This document shows, in pieces, positions 31,945 through 39,584 of a stretch of DNA of 64,000 nucleotides; position 1 is the first letter of the stretch, and every line of letters begins with the position of its first letter. Both the position numbers and the translations under genes were made by a program. The stretch is from positions 62,001 through 126,000 of the forward strand of contig NZ_JACCBM010000001.1 in NCBI RefSeq assembly GCF_013409865.1. Direction: 5' to 3'. Under the pieces are notes generated by a model, which had not been told where the DNA came from, did not search any database, and saw only the letters and a list, made by a program, of their open reading frames with translations. Origin of the DNA: Herbiconiux flava. Its GTDB lineage: Bacteria > Actinomycetota > Actinomycetes > Actinomycetales > Microbacteriaceae.

Positions 31945-33156
31945 TCAGTTGGGGACCGCGCAGGTCTCTTCTGCCGCGTTCTGGCCGGAGAGGCCCTCGA
32001 TGACTTCGGGGGTGGCGGCGGAGTCGGTGGGGGCGGCGTCGGCGGGGGGTGCGGCGTCGGTGGGAGCGGGGTCGGGGGCGGCTTCGCCCTCGTCGGCCGA
32101 GCCGGTGGGGGCCGAGTCGGGGCTGAGGGTGAAGGGCTGGTCGGCGAGGATCTTGGTGAACAGCTGGTCGGCCAGTTCGGGGACGGGCTGCACCTTGTTG
32201 ATGTCGTTCACGTACTCGGCCACCGGGTAGGAGACGAAGACGACCTTGGCGAGGTCGATGTCCTTCAGGGTCAGCGCCAGCGAGACCATCGAGTCGGGGC
32301 TCTGCAGCGAGGTCGACGGCTTGATGTTCTGGGCGGCGGCCTGGGCGAGTCCGTAGACCTTGGTGATGTCCGAGAGGGTGCTCTCGCTCTTGATCTTGCG
32401 CAGCAGTGAGGAGAGGTACTGCTGCTGCGAGCCGATTCGGGACAGGTCACTGCCGTCGCCGACACCCTTGCGGTTGCGGAGGAAGGCGAGAGCATCCTGA
32501 CCCTGGATGACCGTACGGCCGGCGGACAGGTAGAGACCCGAATCGGTGTCGGCGATGTCACCGGTGAGGCAGACCTCGACTCCCCCGACCGCGTTGGTGA
32601 GCTCGATGACGCCGTCGAACGAGGTGGCGGCGGCGTACTGGATGTCGACGCCCGTGAAGCCCGAGATCGTCGCCGCGGTGCAGGCGAGGCCTCCCCGGCC
32701 CCAGGCGTCGTTGAGCGCCTCGGCGTCGCTCGCCTCGTTCACGGTGCCGGTCGCGGGGTCGGTGCACTCGGGCTGCGGGATGACCAGGTCGCGCGGGAAG
32801 CTGACGACGACGGCGTTCTGGTGGTCGGCCGACACGTGCAGCAGGATGTTCACGTCGTTCAGGGTGGCGTCGCGCTCACCGAAGCTCACGCCCTGATTGG
32901 GGTCGTTGTCGGTGCCGACGACCAGCAGGTTGAAGCCGCCCTCGTAGGCGCCGAGGAAGGGCGGCGGGGCGGGCGGGGCGGCGGTCGGGTTGCCGATGTC
33001 GACCGCGTTCGAGCTGAACTGCTGGGTGACGCTGGTGACGGCGTAGGCGGTGATCGAGACGACGCTGATCAGGGCGACCGCGGCGGCGATGGCCACCCAC
33101 TTCAGGACGAAGGCGACGGGCGACGGTGTCGGTCGTCTGGCGTGGTGCATCTGCAT
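31945..33156 (-). CDS. LytR-CpsA-Psr (LCP) family glycopolymer transferase
   Basis: A 403-residue type II membrane protein: cytoplasmic basic N-terminus, one helix (WVAIAAAVALISVVSITAYA), an extracytoplasmic LCP domain and an Asp/Pro/Ala-rich tail. LCP enzymes move undecaprenyl-linked glycopolymers onto peptidoglycan. Visible motifs: FNLLVVGTDND, the RDATLNDVNILLHV metal/pyrophosphate site, VVSFPRDLVIP, AVGGVEVCL, and AFLRNRKGVGDGSDLSRIGS with the conserved Arg residues. ATG 33156 has GGGGAG five nt upstream. It could attach the island's polysaccharide to the wall, though it stands 15 kb away. Confidence 0.92.
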   Translation of the reverse strand: MQMHHARRPTPSPVAFVLKWVAIAAAVALISVVSITAYAVTSVTQQFSSNAVDIGNPTAAPPAPPPFLGAYEGGFNLLVVGTDNDPNQGVSFGERDATLNDVNILLHVSADHQNAVVVSFPRDLVIPQPECTDPATGTVNEASDAEALNDAWGRGGLACTAATISGFTGVDIQYAAATSFDGVIELTNAVGGVEVCLTGDIADTDSGLYLSAGRTVIQGQDALAFLRNRKGVGDGSDLSRIGSQQQYLSSLLRKIKSESTLSDITKVYGLAQAAAQNIKPSTSLQSPDSMVSLALTLKDIDLAKVVFVSYPVAEYVNDINKVQPVPELADQLFTKILADQPFTLSPDSAPTGSADEGEAAPDPAPTDAAPPADAAPTDSAATPEVIEGLSGQNAAEETCAVPN

Positions 33157-33179
33157 ATCGTCTCCCCGGTCGATCCGGG

Positions 33180-33932
33180 TCATCCTGCCACATGGCCATG
33201 GTCGGTGGCTGAACCGGGGGTGGGTGGGGTGCGGCGGGCGAAGGCGAGGGTGACGTGCGGGAGGTCGGCTCGGGGGACGACTGCCGTGAGGGTGGAGGTG
33301 GGAGTGAGGGGGACGGCCAGGGCGTAGATCAAGGGGTCGGTGTCGATCTCAAGAGCCGGGCGAAGTTCGCCGTCGACGTCGACCGGTGGGCGGGGGCGGA
33401 CGGCGCGTTCGGTGAGGAGATCGGCCGAGTGGGCGGGGTGGGTGGGGCGCTGGTCGGTGAGGGCAGGGGCGAGGCCCAGCTCCGCGCGGAAACGGTTCGC
33501 GAGGATGTGGTGCGCGTGGGCCACAAGGAGGGTCGGCGGGGCCGAGAACTCGGTCGGGGTTCGGTGCCAGGTGGTGCGGACGGCTTCCCAGAGGAGGGGG
33601 TAGTGCATCCGCTCGATCGTCTCGAGGAGCCAGGCCGGTCGCGAGTGCGGGGAGGGCTGCTCGAGGGAGCGGAGGGCTTCGGCGTCGAGGTCGGCGAGGT
33701 TGACCGGGTCGGAGCGGTCGGCCGGGTTGCGCCAGAGCGTGTAGCTGATGCCGACGGTCATGCTGCCGCCGCCGGTCTCGATGTTCTCGAGGTGGACGTC
33801 GTCGAGAGAGGGTTGAGGGGTGAATCCCAGGACCGGGACCGGGAGGGTGCGGGCCTGGGCCGCCTGGGCGATGCGGGGGTCGGGAGCGTCTTTGGGGAGG
33901 TAGCCGGTGACGTGCATCGGGGCTGAGGCCAT
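33180..33932 (-). CDS. Conserved hypothetical protein
   Basis: A 250-residue soluble protein (MASAPMHVTGYLPKDAPDPR; ETGGGSMTVGISYTLWRNPA; LLVAHAHHILANRFRAEL; VPRADLPHVTLAFARRTPP). No domain recognised. The open frame continues upstream to 34256 but those residues are unlike protein, so ATG 33932 is preferred; CAGAAT five nt before it could be a leaderless -10. It ends 23 bp before the LCP gene start on the same strand, so the two are likely co-transcribed. Confidence 0.6.
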   Translation of the reverse strand: MASAPMHVTGYLPKDAPDPRIAQAAQARTLPVPVLGFTPQPSLDDVHLENIETGGGSMTVGISYTLWRNPADRSDPVNLADLDAEALRSLEQPSPHSRPAWLLETIERMHYPLLWEAVRTTWHRTPTEFSAPPTLLVAHAHHILANRFRAELGLAPALTDQRPTHPAHSADLLTERAVRPRPPVDVDGELRPALEIDTDPLIYALAVPLTPTSTLTAVVPRADLPHVTLAFARRTPPTPGSATDHGHVAG

Positions 33933-34099
33933 GATCGATTCTGACAAGCGGGGGTCTTCACGGCCACTCACATCATGAATGACCCTGCGCCAAGTCTCGA
34001 TTGCTCCGAACGCCAGATGACTTTGCGCGCCATCCAGCCGTTCGCAAAGGGTCCTGGCGCGTCGCCGTGGGTAGTCACCTGCCTCCTTCTCTACGACCG

Positions 34100-34105
34100 T
34101 AGGAT
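34100..34105 (+). promoter_or_regulatory. -10 hexamer TAGGAT, leaderless start at 34112
   Basis: TAGGAT, then TCTCGT, then GTG 34112. It sets the start of the frameshifted DUF4190-like gene. Confidence 0.6.
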
Positions 34106-34111
34106 TCTCGT

Positions 34112-34556
34112 GTGAACAACGACATCCCTCCGATGCCTCCACAAGACGCAGCCCCCCCACCAGCCTCAGCCGCAACATCACCAGCCGGCATATCACCAGC
34201 CGAGCTATCAGCAGCCAGCCGCACAATACCCGCCCTTGCCGTACCCGCCCCAGCAAGGTCAGCCCGTCTATGTGCAGCCCGTGTATCTTTCAGCATCTCC
34301 CCGCCTTCCGCTCCCGGGCAGCGCAATAGCGACCCTTGTGCTGGGAATCATTTCGTCGGCTCTGCTCATGACCATCCTGCTCAGCCCTGTTGGTGCCTCG
34401 ATCGGAGTGATCGGTCTTATCTTCGGCTTCGTAGCGATTGATAGCGTGCGACGTCCAGGCAATCGAGGCGTAGCTCACGCGGTATGGGGGCTCGTCCTCA
34501 ATGGAATTCCAGTTGGACTTTTCGCGCTCGGCTGGCTCGTCAACGCTTTCTCCTGA
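34112..34556 (+). pseudogene. DUF4190-like membrane protein gene, frameshifted at a C7 tract
   Basis: GTG 34112 opens MNNDIPPMPPQDAAP in one frame. After the seven-C run (34152-34158) the +1 frame gives the expected Gln/Pro/Tyr-rich linker (HQPQPQHHQPAYHQPSYQQP; YPPQQGQPVYVQPVYL) and then two membrane helices (SAIATLVLGIISSALLMTIL; VGASIGVIGLIFGFVAI) and RPGNRGVAHAVWGLVLN, as in DUF4190 proteins. With six Cs the gene would be one continuous frame of about 147 residues. As given, the first frame ends at 34441 and the second lacks its start. Sequencing error, decay and slippage-based switching are all possible. Confidence 0.7.
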
Positions 34557-34635
34557 CGTGCCCTACTGATCCCCGGCCGCATAGGCGACCTGCACTTGCC
34601 GTTCGCAACACTGCTGCTCGACGTCCGCTCCTCGT

Positions 34636-34656
34636 GGTGCCAGCACCTCTGGCACC
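34636..34656 (+). terminator. Short hairpin after the DUF4190-like gene
   Basis: GGTGCCA (34636-34642) pairs with TGGCACC (34650-34656), loop of seven nt, 80 bp downstream of the stop. No T-tract. Confidence 0.45.
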
Positions 34657-34699
34657 GGAGCTCAGGCGACGAGTGTCGACTTGGGGATAGGGTGCGGGG

Positions 34700-35083
34700 A
34701 TGAGGCGCGCGTGGTGGGCGGTCGCGGTGGGGTTCGTGGCGCTGATGGTGGGGTGCCTCGTGTGGGTCGGCGCGGTGTGCGTGACGCTGCACGACGGCGG
34801 GGCCACGGTGAACTGCGCGAGCGAGGGGCCCGAGTCGCCGTTGCCCCTCAACGACGTCTCCGAGGGCTCGGTGACCGGGGAGCTGACCGTTCTCCCGCTC
34901 GGGCGCTCGTGCACCTGGACCGACGGGATCGGGGGCGTCGCGACGGTGAGTGGCGGGAGTTGGCCGGTGACGATCGTCGCCTACGGACTCGGGTTCGGCG
35001 GGCTCGCGCTGCTGGTCGCGGGGGCCCTGCGGCTCGAGGATGCTCGGCCCGCTGCGGAGCGGCTCGACGGGGTGCGGGCGTGA
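34700..35083 (+). CDS. Two-helix membrane protein, unknown
   Basis: A 127-residue protein: N-terminal helix (AWWAVAVGFVALMVGCLVWV), extracytoplasmic loop with Cys residues (VNCASEGPES; GRSCTWTDGIGG), second helix (VTIVAYGLGFGGLALLVAGAL) and a charged tail. ATG 34700 is preceded by GATAGG and a G-rich stretch. Its stop overlaps the next start as GTGA. Function unknown. Confidence 0.65.
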   Translation: MRRAWWAVAVGFVALMVGCLVWVGAVCVTLHDGGATVNCASEGPESPLPLNDVSEGSVTGELTVLPLGRSCTWTDGIGGVATVSGGSWPVTIVAYGLGFGGLALLVAGALRLEDARPAAERLDGVRA

Positions 35084-35499
35084 GCCCGCGGGCGGCCGGG
35101 TGGGTGGCGGTGGGCGCGGCCGTCGGCGGGGCCGTGCTCGGAGGGTGGCTGCTCGCGATGCCGCCGTGGAGCATCCCGGGGGCGCTCGTGCTGGTGGGGG
35201 CGAGCATCCTGCTGTCGGTCGGCACGGTGTGGCTGCACCGGCGGTCGTGGGACGAGCCGTGGCCACCGGACGTCACACCATCCGTGCAGAAGCGGCTGCG
35301 GAGAGCGCGGGTGATGCAGGTCGTCGGCAGCGCGCTGATCGCGGGGATGGTCGGGATCGCGGTCTTCGCACTCGTGCGGGAGGACTGGGGACAGCTGGTC
35401 TATGCGGTCGTGCTGCTGGTCATGGGCGCGGGCAACGTCGAGCTGAACCGGCGGGTCATGCGGCAGCTGCGCGACAGCGAGGAGCGGACGCGCGGCTGA
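35080..35499 (+). CDS. Four-helix membrane protein, unknown
   Basis: A 139-residue protein with helices AAGWVAVGAAVGGAVLGGWL, WSIPGALVLVGASILLSVGT, VVGSALIAGMVGIAVFAL and QLVYAVVLLVMGAGNVEL, plus a charged C-terminus. It starts at GTG 35080 within the preceding stop (4 bp overlap), so the two proteins are made together. It ends 9 bp from the convergent HAD gene. Function unknown. Confidence 0.65.
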   Translation: MSPRAAGWVAVGAAVGGAVLGGWLLAMPPWSIPGALVLVGASILLSVGTVWLHRRSWDEPWPPDVTPSVQKRLRRARVMQVVGSALIAGMVGIAVFALVREDWGQLVYAVVLLVMGAGNVELNRRVMRQLRDSEERTRG

Positions 35500-35508
35500 G
35501 GCCGCCGG

Positions 35509-36228
35509 TCAGGCGAGGAGGGTCGCGAGGGCCGTGAGGTCGGGGGCCTCCACGTCGAAGCGGTCGGTGGGGGTCGGGCGCTCGGCGCCCGGGCGGGCGA
35601 GGTAGGCGGTGCGGAAGCCGTGGCGGGCGGCGGCGCGGAGGTCCCATGGGTGGGCCGCGACGAAGAGGGTGCGGGCCGGGTCGAGGGCGAGTTCGTCGAT
35701 GGCGTAGTGGTAGGCGTCCGGGTCGGGCTTGAAGGTGCGGACGGCGGACGTGGAGAGGGCGACGTCCCAGCTGATCGCGTTCGCGTTCGCGAGGCGGGCC
35801 AGGGAGTCGAGGTCGCCGTTGCTGACGCCGGCGACCAGGCGGCTGCAGCGGAGGGCCGCGGTCGCTTCGGCGACCTCGGGCCAGGCGCGGTACTCGCGGT
35901 CGACGCCCTCGGCCAGCGCGATGGTGGCGGCGTTGGCTGTGCCGCCCAGTGACGAGATCGCTGCGGAGGCGGCCTCGGCGACGAGCCGTCGGTGGGGCTG
36001 CCACGGGGCTGTGCCCGCGATCACGGCGTCCATGCGGTCGTTCAGGGCATCGGCCCAGCGGTCGGCGAGCCCGGCCGACCCGGAGACACCGGCCGACTCG
36101 GAGAGACCGGCGGCAGAGGCCAGCCGGGCGGCGGCGGCCTGCCACGCCGGCTCCTCGTCGACGAGGGTGCCGATCACGTCGAACACGATGGCGTCGATGC
36201 GGTGCGGATCGAACGGGGGCTGCTCCAT
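35509..36228 (-). CDS. Haloacid dehalogenase type II-like hydrolase
   Basis: A 239-residue cytosolic HAD-superfamily enzyme. Motif I AIVFDVIGTLVDEE carries the nucleophile Asp, motif II LVAGVSNGDLDSL has the Ser, motif III is the Lys in AVRTFKPDPDAYHYA, and motif IV FVAAHPWDLRAAARHG has the acidic end. The VRTFKPDPxxY and AAHPWDLxAA stretches are typical of L-2-haloacid dehalogenase-like members, but substrates of most actinobacterial members are unknown. ATG 36228 is preferred to the TTG at 36240. It has its own short upstream gap to recQ. Confidence 0.85.
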   Translation of the reverse strand: MEQPPFDPHRIDAIVFDVIGTLVDEEPAWQAAAARLASAAGLSESAGVSGSAGLADRWADALNDRMDAVIAGTAPWQPHRRLVAEAASAAISSLGGTANAATIALAEGVDREYRAWPEVAEATAALRCSRLVAGVSNGDLDSLARLANANAISWDVALSTSAVRTFKPDPDAYHYAIDELALDPARTLFVAAHPWDLRAAARHGFRTAYLARPGAERPTPTDRFDVEAPDLTALATLLA

Positions 36229-36290
36229 GTACCGAGTCAACCGCGGCCCCGCCTCACAGAGAACGCCTCAGAGAAAAGAGGGGCGGCCCG

Positions 36291-37925
36291 TCAAGCCGGG
36301 ACGAGCAGGCCGTGCTCCGCGATCGCCGAGAGGGAGAGCACGCGGTAGCCCTTCGTCACGAAGAACGCCGTGACGCGGTCGGGCTCGACGCTGACGATCT
36401 CGCCCGGCCCCCAGAGGCTGTGCCGCACGCGCTGCGACTTCGCGAACACGGGCAGGCCGGGCGACGCCGGTACGGGCGGGCGGTACGCACTGCCGCTGTC
36501 GCAGGTGTCGCAGTTGCCGCAGGGCTCGGCGAGGGTGTCGCCGAAGTAGGCCAGCAGCAGCTGGCGGCGGCAGCGGGTCGTCTCGGCGTACGAGCGGATC
36601 ATCGCCAGCCGCGACTCCTCGATGTCCAGCCGCTGGTCGGCGAGACGCTCCACCGCGGCCACCGCGTCCGCCGGCTCGATCGGGCGAGCGAGGGCGATGC
36701 CCGCGGTGTCCTCGGTCGCCACTCCCGACTCGACGAGCAGGTTCACCAGGGTGCCGGCGGCGCGGGGCGAGAGGTTGCTGCGGGCGGCGACGGCGGCGAG
36801 CATCCGCGGGTCGTCGACGGCGAGAGAGCGGATGACCGCCTCGACGTCGGAGGGTGCGGGTCGGCCGCCCGCGAAGAAGCGGCGCAGGCCCAGGTCCTCC
36901 TCGCGATAGTGCAGGGTGGCCCGGGCGGGGGCGCCGTCGCGGCCGCTGCGGCCGACCTCCTGGTAGTAGGAGTCGAGCGAGTCCGTGATGTCGGCGTGCA
37001 CCACGAAGCGCACGTTCGGCTTGTCGATGCCCATGCCGAAGGCCGAGGTGGCGACGACCGCGTCGACGCCGTCACCCTGGAACAGCTCGTGCACCGCGCG
37101 ACGCCCGGTCGCGCCGAGACCGCCGTGGTACGCGGCCGAGCGGATGCCCGCCTGCGCCAGCTCGGCCGCCGTCGTCGTGGTGTCCGCCCGGGTGGCCACG
37201 TAGACCAGGCCCGGCTTCGGGGCCGCCACCACCTCGGCGAGCACGGCCCGCGCCTTCTCGTGCTCGCTCTCGTGGCGTTCGACCGCGAGGTGCACGTTCG
37301 GGCGGTCGAAGCCGCGCACGAAGAGCACCGGGTCGCGCATCCGGAGCCGCTGCACGATCTCCTCGCGCACGGGGGCCGAACCCGTCGCGGTGAGGGCGAG
37401 CACCGGAGGCCGGCCGAGGCGGTCGATCATGCCGCCGAGACGAAGGTAGTCGGGGCGGAAGTCGTGGCCCCAGGCCGAGACGCAGTGCGCCTCGTCGACC
37501 ACCACGAGCCCGACTCCGAGGGTGCCGAGCTCGTCGATCACCGCGTCGCGGGCGAGCTGCTCGGGGGCGAGGAAGAGGAATTCGGCCTCCCCCGAGGAGA
37601 CGGCGCTCCAGGCGGCGTGGTTCGAGCGCTTGGACTGCGAGGAGTTGACGGCGACGGCGTCGTTCGTGCCGGTGCGCTCGTCGATGTGCCGCACCTGGTC
37701 GAGCTGCAGCGAGATCAGCGGCGAGACGACGACCGTCGGGCCCTCGAGCAGGTGCCCGGCGATCTGGTAGATGGCCGACTTGCCGTACCCGGTCGACATC
37801 ACGGCGAGCACGTCGGATCCGCCCGCGACGGAGGTGATCGCTTCGGTCTGACCGGGGCGCAGCTCGGTGAAGCCGAACACACGGCGGGCGACGTCGGCGA
37901 TCCTCGCGGCCAGCTCGCTCTGCAC
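36291..37925 (-). CDS. recQ: RecQ-family ATP-dependent DNA helicase
   Basis: A 544-residue superfamily 2 3'-5' helicase. Helicase motifs in order: FTELRPGQTEAI (motif 0), VMSTGYGKSAIYQI (Walker A, about 42-55), VVVDEAHCVSAWGHDF (DEAH and aromatic loop), LALTATGS (motif III), VATSAFGMGIDKPNVRFVVH (motif V), YYQEVGRSGRDG (motif VI). The RecQ zinc-binding cysteines are in TTRCRRQLLLAYFGD and PCGNCDTCDS. There is no clear HRDC domain, so it is a short RecQ. GTG 37925 follows TAGGGT by six nt (leaderless). Confidence 0.95.
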   Translation of the reverse strand: MQSELAARIADVARRVFGFTELRPGQTEAITSVAGGSDVLAVMSTGYGKSAIYQIAGHLLEGPTVVVSPLISLQLDQVRHIDERTGTNDAVAVNSSQSKRSNHAAWSAVSSGEAEFLFLAPEQLARDAVIDELGTLGVGLVVVDEAHCVSAWGHDFRPDYLRLGGMIDRLGRPPVLALTATGSAPVREEIVQRLRMRDPVLFVRGFDRPNVHLAVERHESEHEKARAVLAEVVAAPKPGLVYVATRADTTTTAAELAQAGIRSAAYHGGLGATGRRAVHELFQGDGVDAVVATSAFGMGIDKPNVRFVVHADITDSLDSYYQEVGRSGRDGAPARATLHYREEDLGLRRFFAGGRPAPSDVEAVIRSLAVDDPRMLAAVAARSNLSPRAAGTLVNLLVESGVATEDTAGIALARPIEPADAVAAVERLADQRLDIEESRLAMIRSYAETTRCRRQLLLAYFGDTLAEPCGNCDTCDSGSAYRPPVPASPGLPVFAKSQRVRHSLWGPGEIVSVEPDRVTAFFVTKGYRVLSLSAIAEHGLLVPA

Positions 37926-37931
37926 GCCCTC

Positions 37932-37937
37932 ACCCTA
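37932..37937 (-). promoter_or_regulatory. -10 hexamer TAGGGT, leaderless start of recQ
   Basis: Minus strand TAGGGT, GAGGGC, GTG 37925; six-nt spacer. Confidence 0.6.
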
Positions 37938-38040
37938 GCTTTCCGCCCGCGCCGCCCACCAGAGCGGGGTTCGATCGCGTCCCCCGAACAGGGGCGGGTG
38001 AGCCAAGGGTGATACTGCGGGTGATATCAGCGACACGGGG

Positions 38041-38147
38041 TTGGTGCACGGCGCGACACGCCTAGTGTGGAGGAGTCGGACCCGATGACGTCTGAGGATT
38101 CGACGGCGTCTCGCACCAGCGGTCACCCAATCGCTGCGAGCACGTAG
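38041..38147 (+). other. Candidate small transcript with 20-codon ORF
   Basis: TTGGTG (38041-38046), a 16 nt spacer and TAGTGT (38063-38068) form a fair promoter; downstream ATG 38085 opens a 20-codon frame (MTSEDSTASRTSGHPIAAST) ending at 38147, one base before the hairpin at 38148. GGAGGAG at 38069-38075 would be only partly inside the transcript. It might be a leader peptide, a small RNA or coincidence. No riboswitch family recognised. Confidence 0.35.
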
Positions 38148-38190
38148 AGGCCCCTTGCCGGTGAACCCCAAACGATCCGGTGAGGGGCCT
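38148..38190. terminator. Hairpin terminator, probably bidirectional
   Basis: AGGCCCCT (38148-38155) pairs with AGGGGCCT (38183-38190), and CCGG (38158-38161) with CCGG (38177-38180), with a 2 nt internal mismatch and a 15 nt loop. It may end the small plus-strand transcript, the minus-strand gene at 38258, or both. Confidence 0.6.
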
Positions 38191-38214
38191 TCCTCATGCC
38201 CGGGGTCGCCCGTC

Positions 38215-38274
38215 AGCTCGGGCGCGCGACCGGCAGCTCAGGCGCGCGACCAGGAGCTCAGGCGCGCGACCAGC
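38215..38274. repeat. Three 20 bp tandem repeats at a gene end
   Basis: Units 38215-38234, 38235-38254 and 38255-38274 share AGCTC(A/G)GGCGCGCGACC and differ at three or fewer positions. The third contains the last codons and stop (WSRA then TGA) of the minus-strand gene at 38258; the other two duplicate this end, so TGA recurs in each unit. Confidence 0.85.
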
Positions 38275-38779
38275 CGCGGATCGTGAAGTCGCGGCAGTAG
38301 TCCGACGTACCCGAGACGCGCGCGGTGATCTCGTCGAGGCCGTCGGGGGCTCCCGCCTTCACGAGCGTGAGCGCGGGCACGGCGACCGCCGGTTCGCCCC
38401 GGCCGAGCGAGGGATGCTCGAGGTCGGCGCGGCCCGCGGCGACGGCCGAGACCGTCCAGCCGTCGATCTCGCGCCCCGGCTCGAGCCCGGCCACCTGGAA
38501 GCCCTCCGACCAGCGCACGCTGATCGTCACGACGCCCGAGGCGTCGGCGGCCCAGGGCGCGACGCCCACGGAGCCGTTCGCCATCGACACGCTGACGGCA
38601 TCGGACTGGCTGTTGGCGGCGAAGTCGACGACGAACTCCAGCGGCGCGACGATGCCGGGCACCGGGTCGGCAGCACTGCGCGAGCGCGCGACGACTCCGG
38701 AGACCCAGGACGCGGTCTCGGCGACGGCCTGGTCGTGGGGAGAGCGATCGTTGGGATCGCCCGGGGCACTCGGGGTCAT
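38258..38779 (-). CDS. Conserved hypothetical protein
   Basis: A 173-residue protein without signal or membrane segment (QAVAETASWVSGVVARSRSA; PLEFVVDFAANSQSDAVSVS; GVVTISVRWSEGFQVAGLEP). No family recognised; the middle looks like beta strands. GGAG lies four nt before ATG 38779. Its end is part of a tandem repeat (38215-38274), suggesting slippage or duplication at the C-terminus. It is divergent from the pair at 38965. Confidence 0.6.
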   Translation of the reverse strand: MTPSAPGDPNDRSPHDQAVAETASWVSGVVARSRSAADPVPGIVAPLEFVVDFAANSQSDAVSVSMANGSVGVAPWAADASGVVTISVRWSEGFQVAGLEPGREIDGWTVSAVAAGRADLEHPSLGRGEPAVAVPALTLVKAGAPDGLDEITARVSGTSDYCRDFTIRGWSRA

Positions 38780-38964
38780 GATTCTCCATCGAGGATGCGC
38801 CGGAGCAGAGCAGGAGTCGGGTCTCCCGCAGGGACTACTGACGCACTACGGAACTTACACTGGCATCGATGTCATGCGGATACGCGCCACTACTGAGATC
38901 GATAGGGTTGACCCCCTGCCTCAGCGCAGGTTAATACGCTCAACCGAGACTGTGGGGGTCCAGG

Positions 38965-39288
38965 ATGATCGAGAACGGAATGCCGACCGACGGGGCCAGA
39001 GCCGCGCGGCTCCTGCTCGACGCAGTGGTGTCGCAGAGCGGCGACGCCACGACCGACGAGAACACGCGAGCCATGACGACGGCTCTCGGCGAGCTGATCG
39101 GCGGTGCCTCGGCGCCGGATGCCGGTGACGTGGTGGGAGCATCCGTCGTCTGCCTGTCGTGGCTGGCCGGGCACCTGGCGCTCGCCACCCGGCGCTCTCC
39201 CGAGGAGGTCGTCGCCGACCTGCGGGAGTTCATCGACGCCTCGACCGCCCGGGAGGGCGTGACGGGCGTCGATAGAGTGGAGGAGTGA
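38965..39288 (+). CDS. Small helical protein upstream of PqqD-like gene
   Basis: A 107-residue helical protein (GARAARLLLDAVVSQSGDA; VVGASVVCLSWLAGHLALA; RRSPEEVVADLREFIDASTA). No family recognised. Its stop overlaps the PqqD-like start by 4 bp (GTGA), so the two are co-translated. Function unknown. Confidence 0.6.
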   Translation: MIENGMPTDGARAARLLLDAVVSQSGDATTDENTRAMTTALGELIGGASAPDAGDVVGASVVCLSWLAGHLALATRRSPEEVVADLREFIDASTAREGVTGVDRVEE

Positions 39289-39584
39289 CGAGCTACCGCA
39301 TCGGGCCCGACGTCGCGTGGCATCGTTCCGACGACGACGTGGCCGAGCGCATTGCGGTGCTCGATCTGGCCGAGATCGGCGCGGTGCCGTTCGTGCTCGA
39401 GGGGTCGGCCGCAGCGATCTGGATCGCGGTCGACGAGCACGGCTCCGACGGGGCCGACGGCGTGCTGACGGCGGTGGCCGAGCGCTTCGGGCTCGAGGCG
39501 GCCGAGGTGCGCGACGACGTGCGGGCGTTCCTCGCCGAACTGGTCGAGCGGCGCCTCATCGAGTCGTCGGCAGGCCCGCTCTGA
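39285..39584 (+). CDS. PqqD-like small protein
   Basis: A 99-residue protein matching the PqqD fold: YRIGPDVAWHRSDDDVAERI, the strand AVLDLAEIGAVPFVLEGSAA, AIWIAVDEHG, then helices TAVAERFGLEAAEVRDDVRA and FLAELVERRLIE. PqqD proteins act as peptide chaperones (RiPP recognition elements) for precursor peptides, but many free-standing actinobacterial members have no known precursor; none is seen nearby. GTG 39285 overlaps the stop before it. The 3' end overlaps the convergent AraC gene by 29 bp. Confidence 0.72.
   Translation: MTSYRIGPDVAWHRSDDDVAERIAVLDLAEIGAVPFVLEGSAAAIWIAVDEHGSDGADGVLTAVAERFGLEAAEVRDDVRAFLAELVERRLIESSAGPL

Noticed and set aside
35949-38012. A 687-codon plus-strand frame
   Set aside because: Antisense to the HAD and recQ genes, which carry complete motifs.
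38041-38192. Riboswitch upstream of a gene
   Set aside because: No plus-strand gene follows the hairpin within 700 bp, and no known aptamer pattern was recognised.
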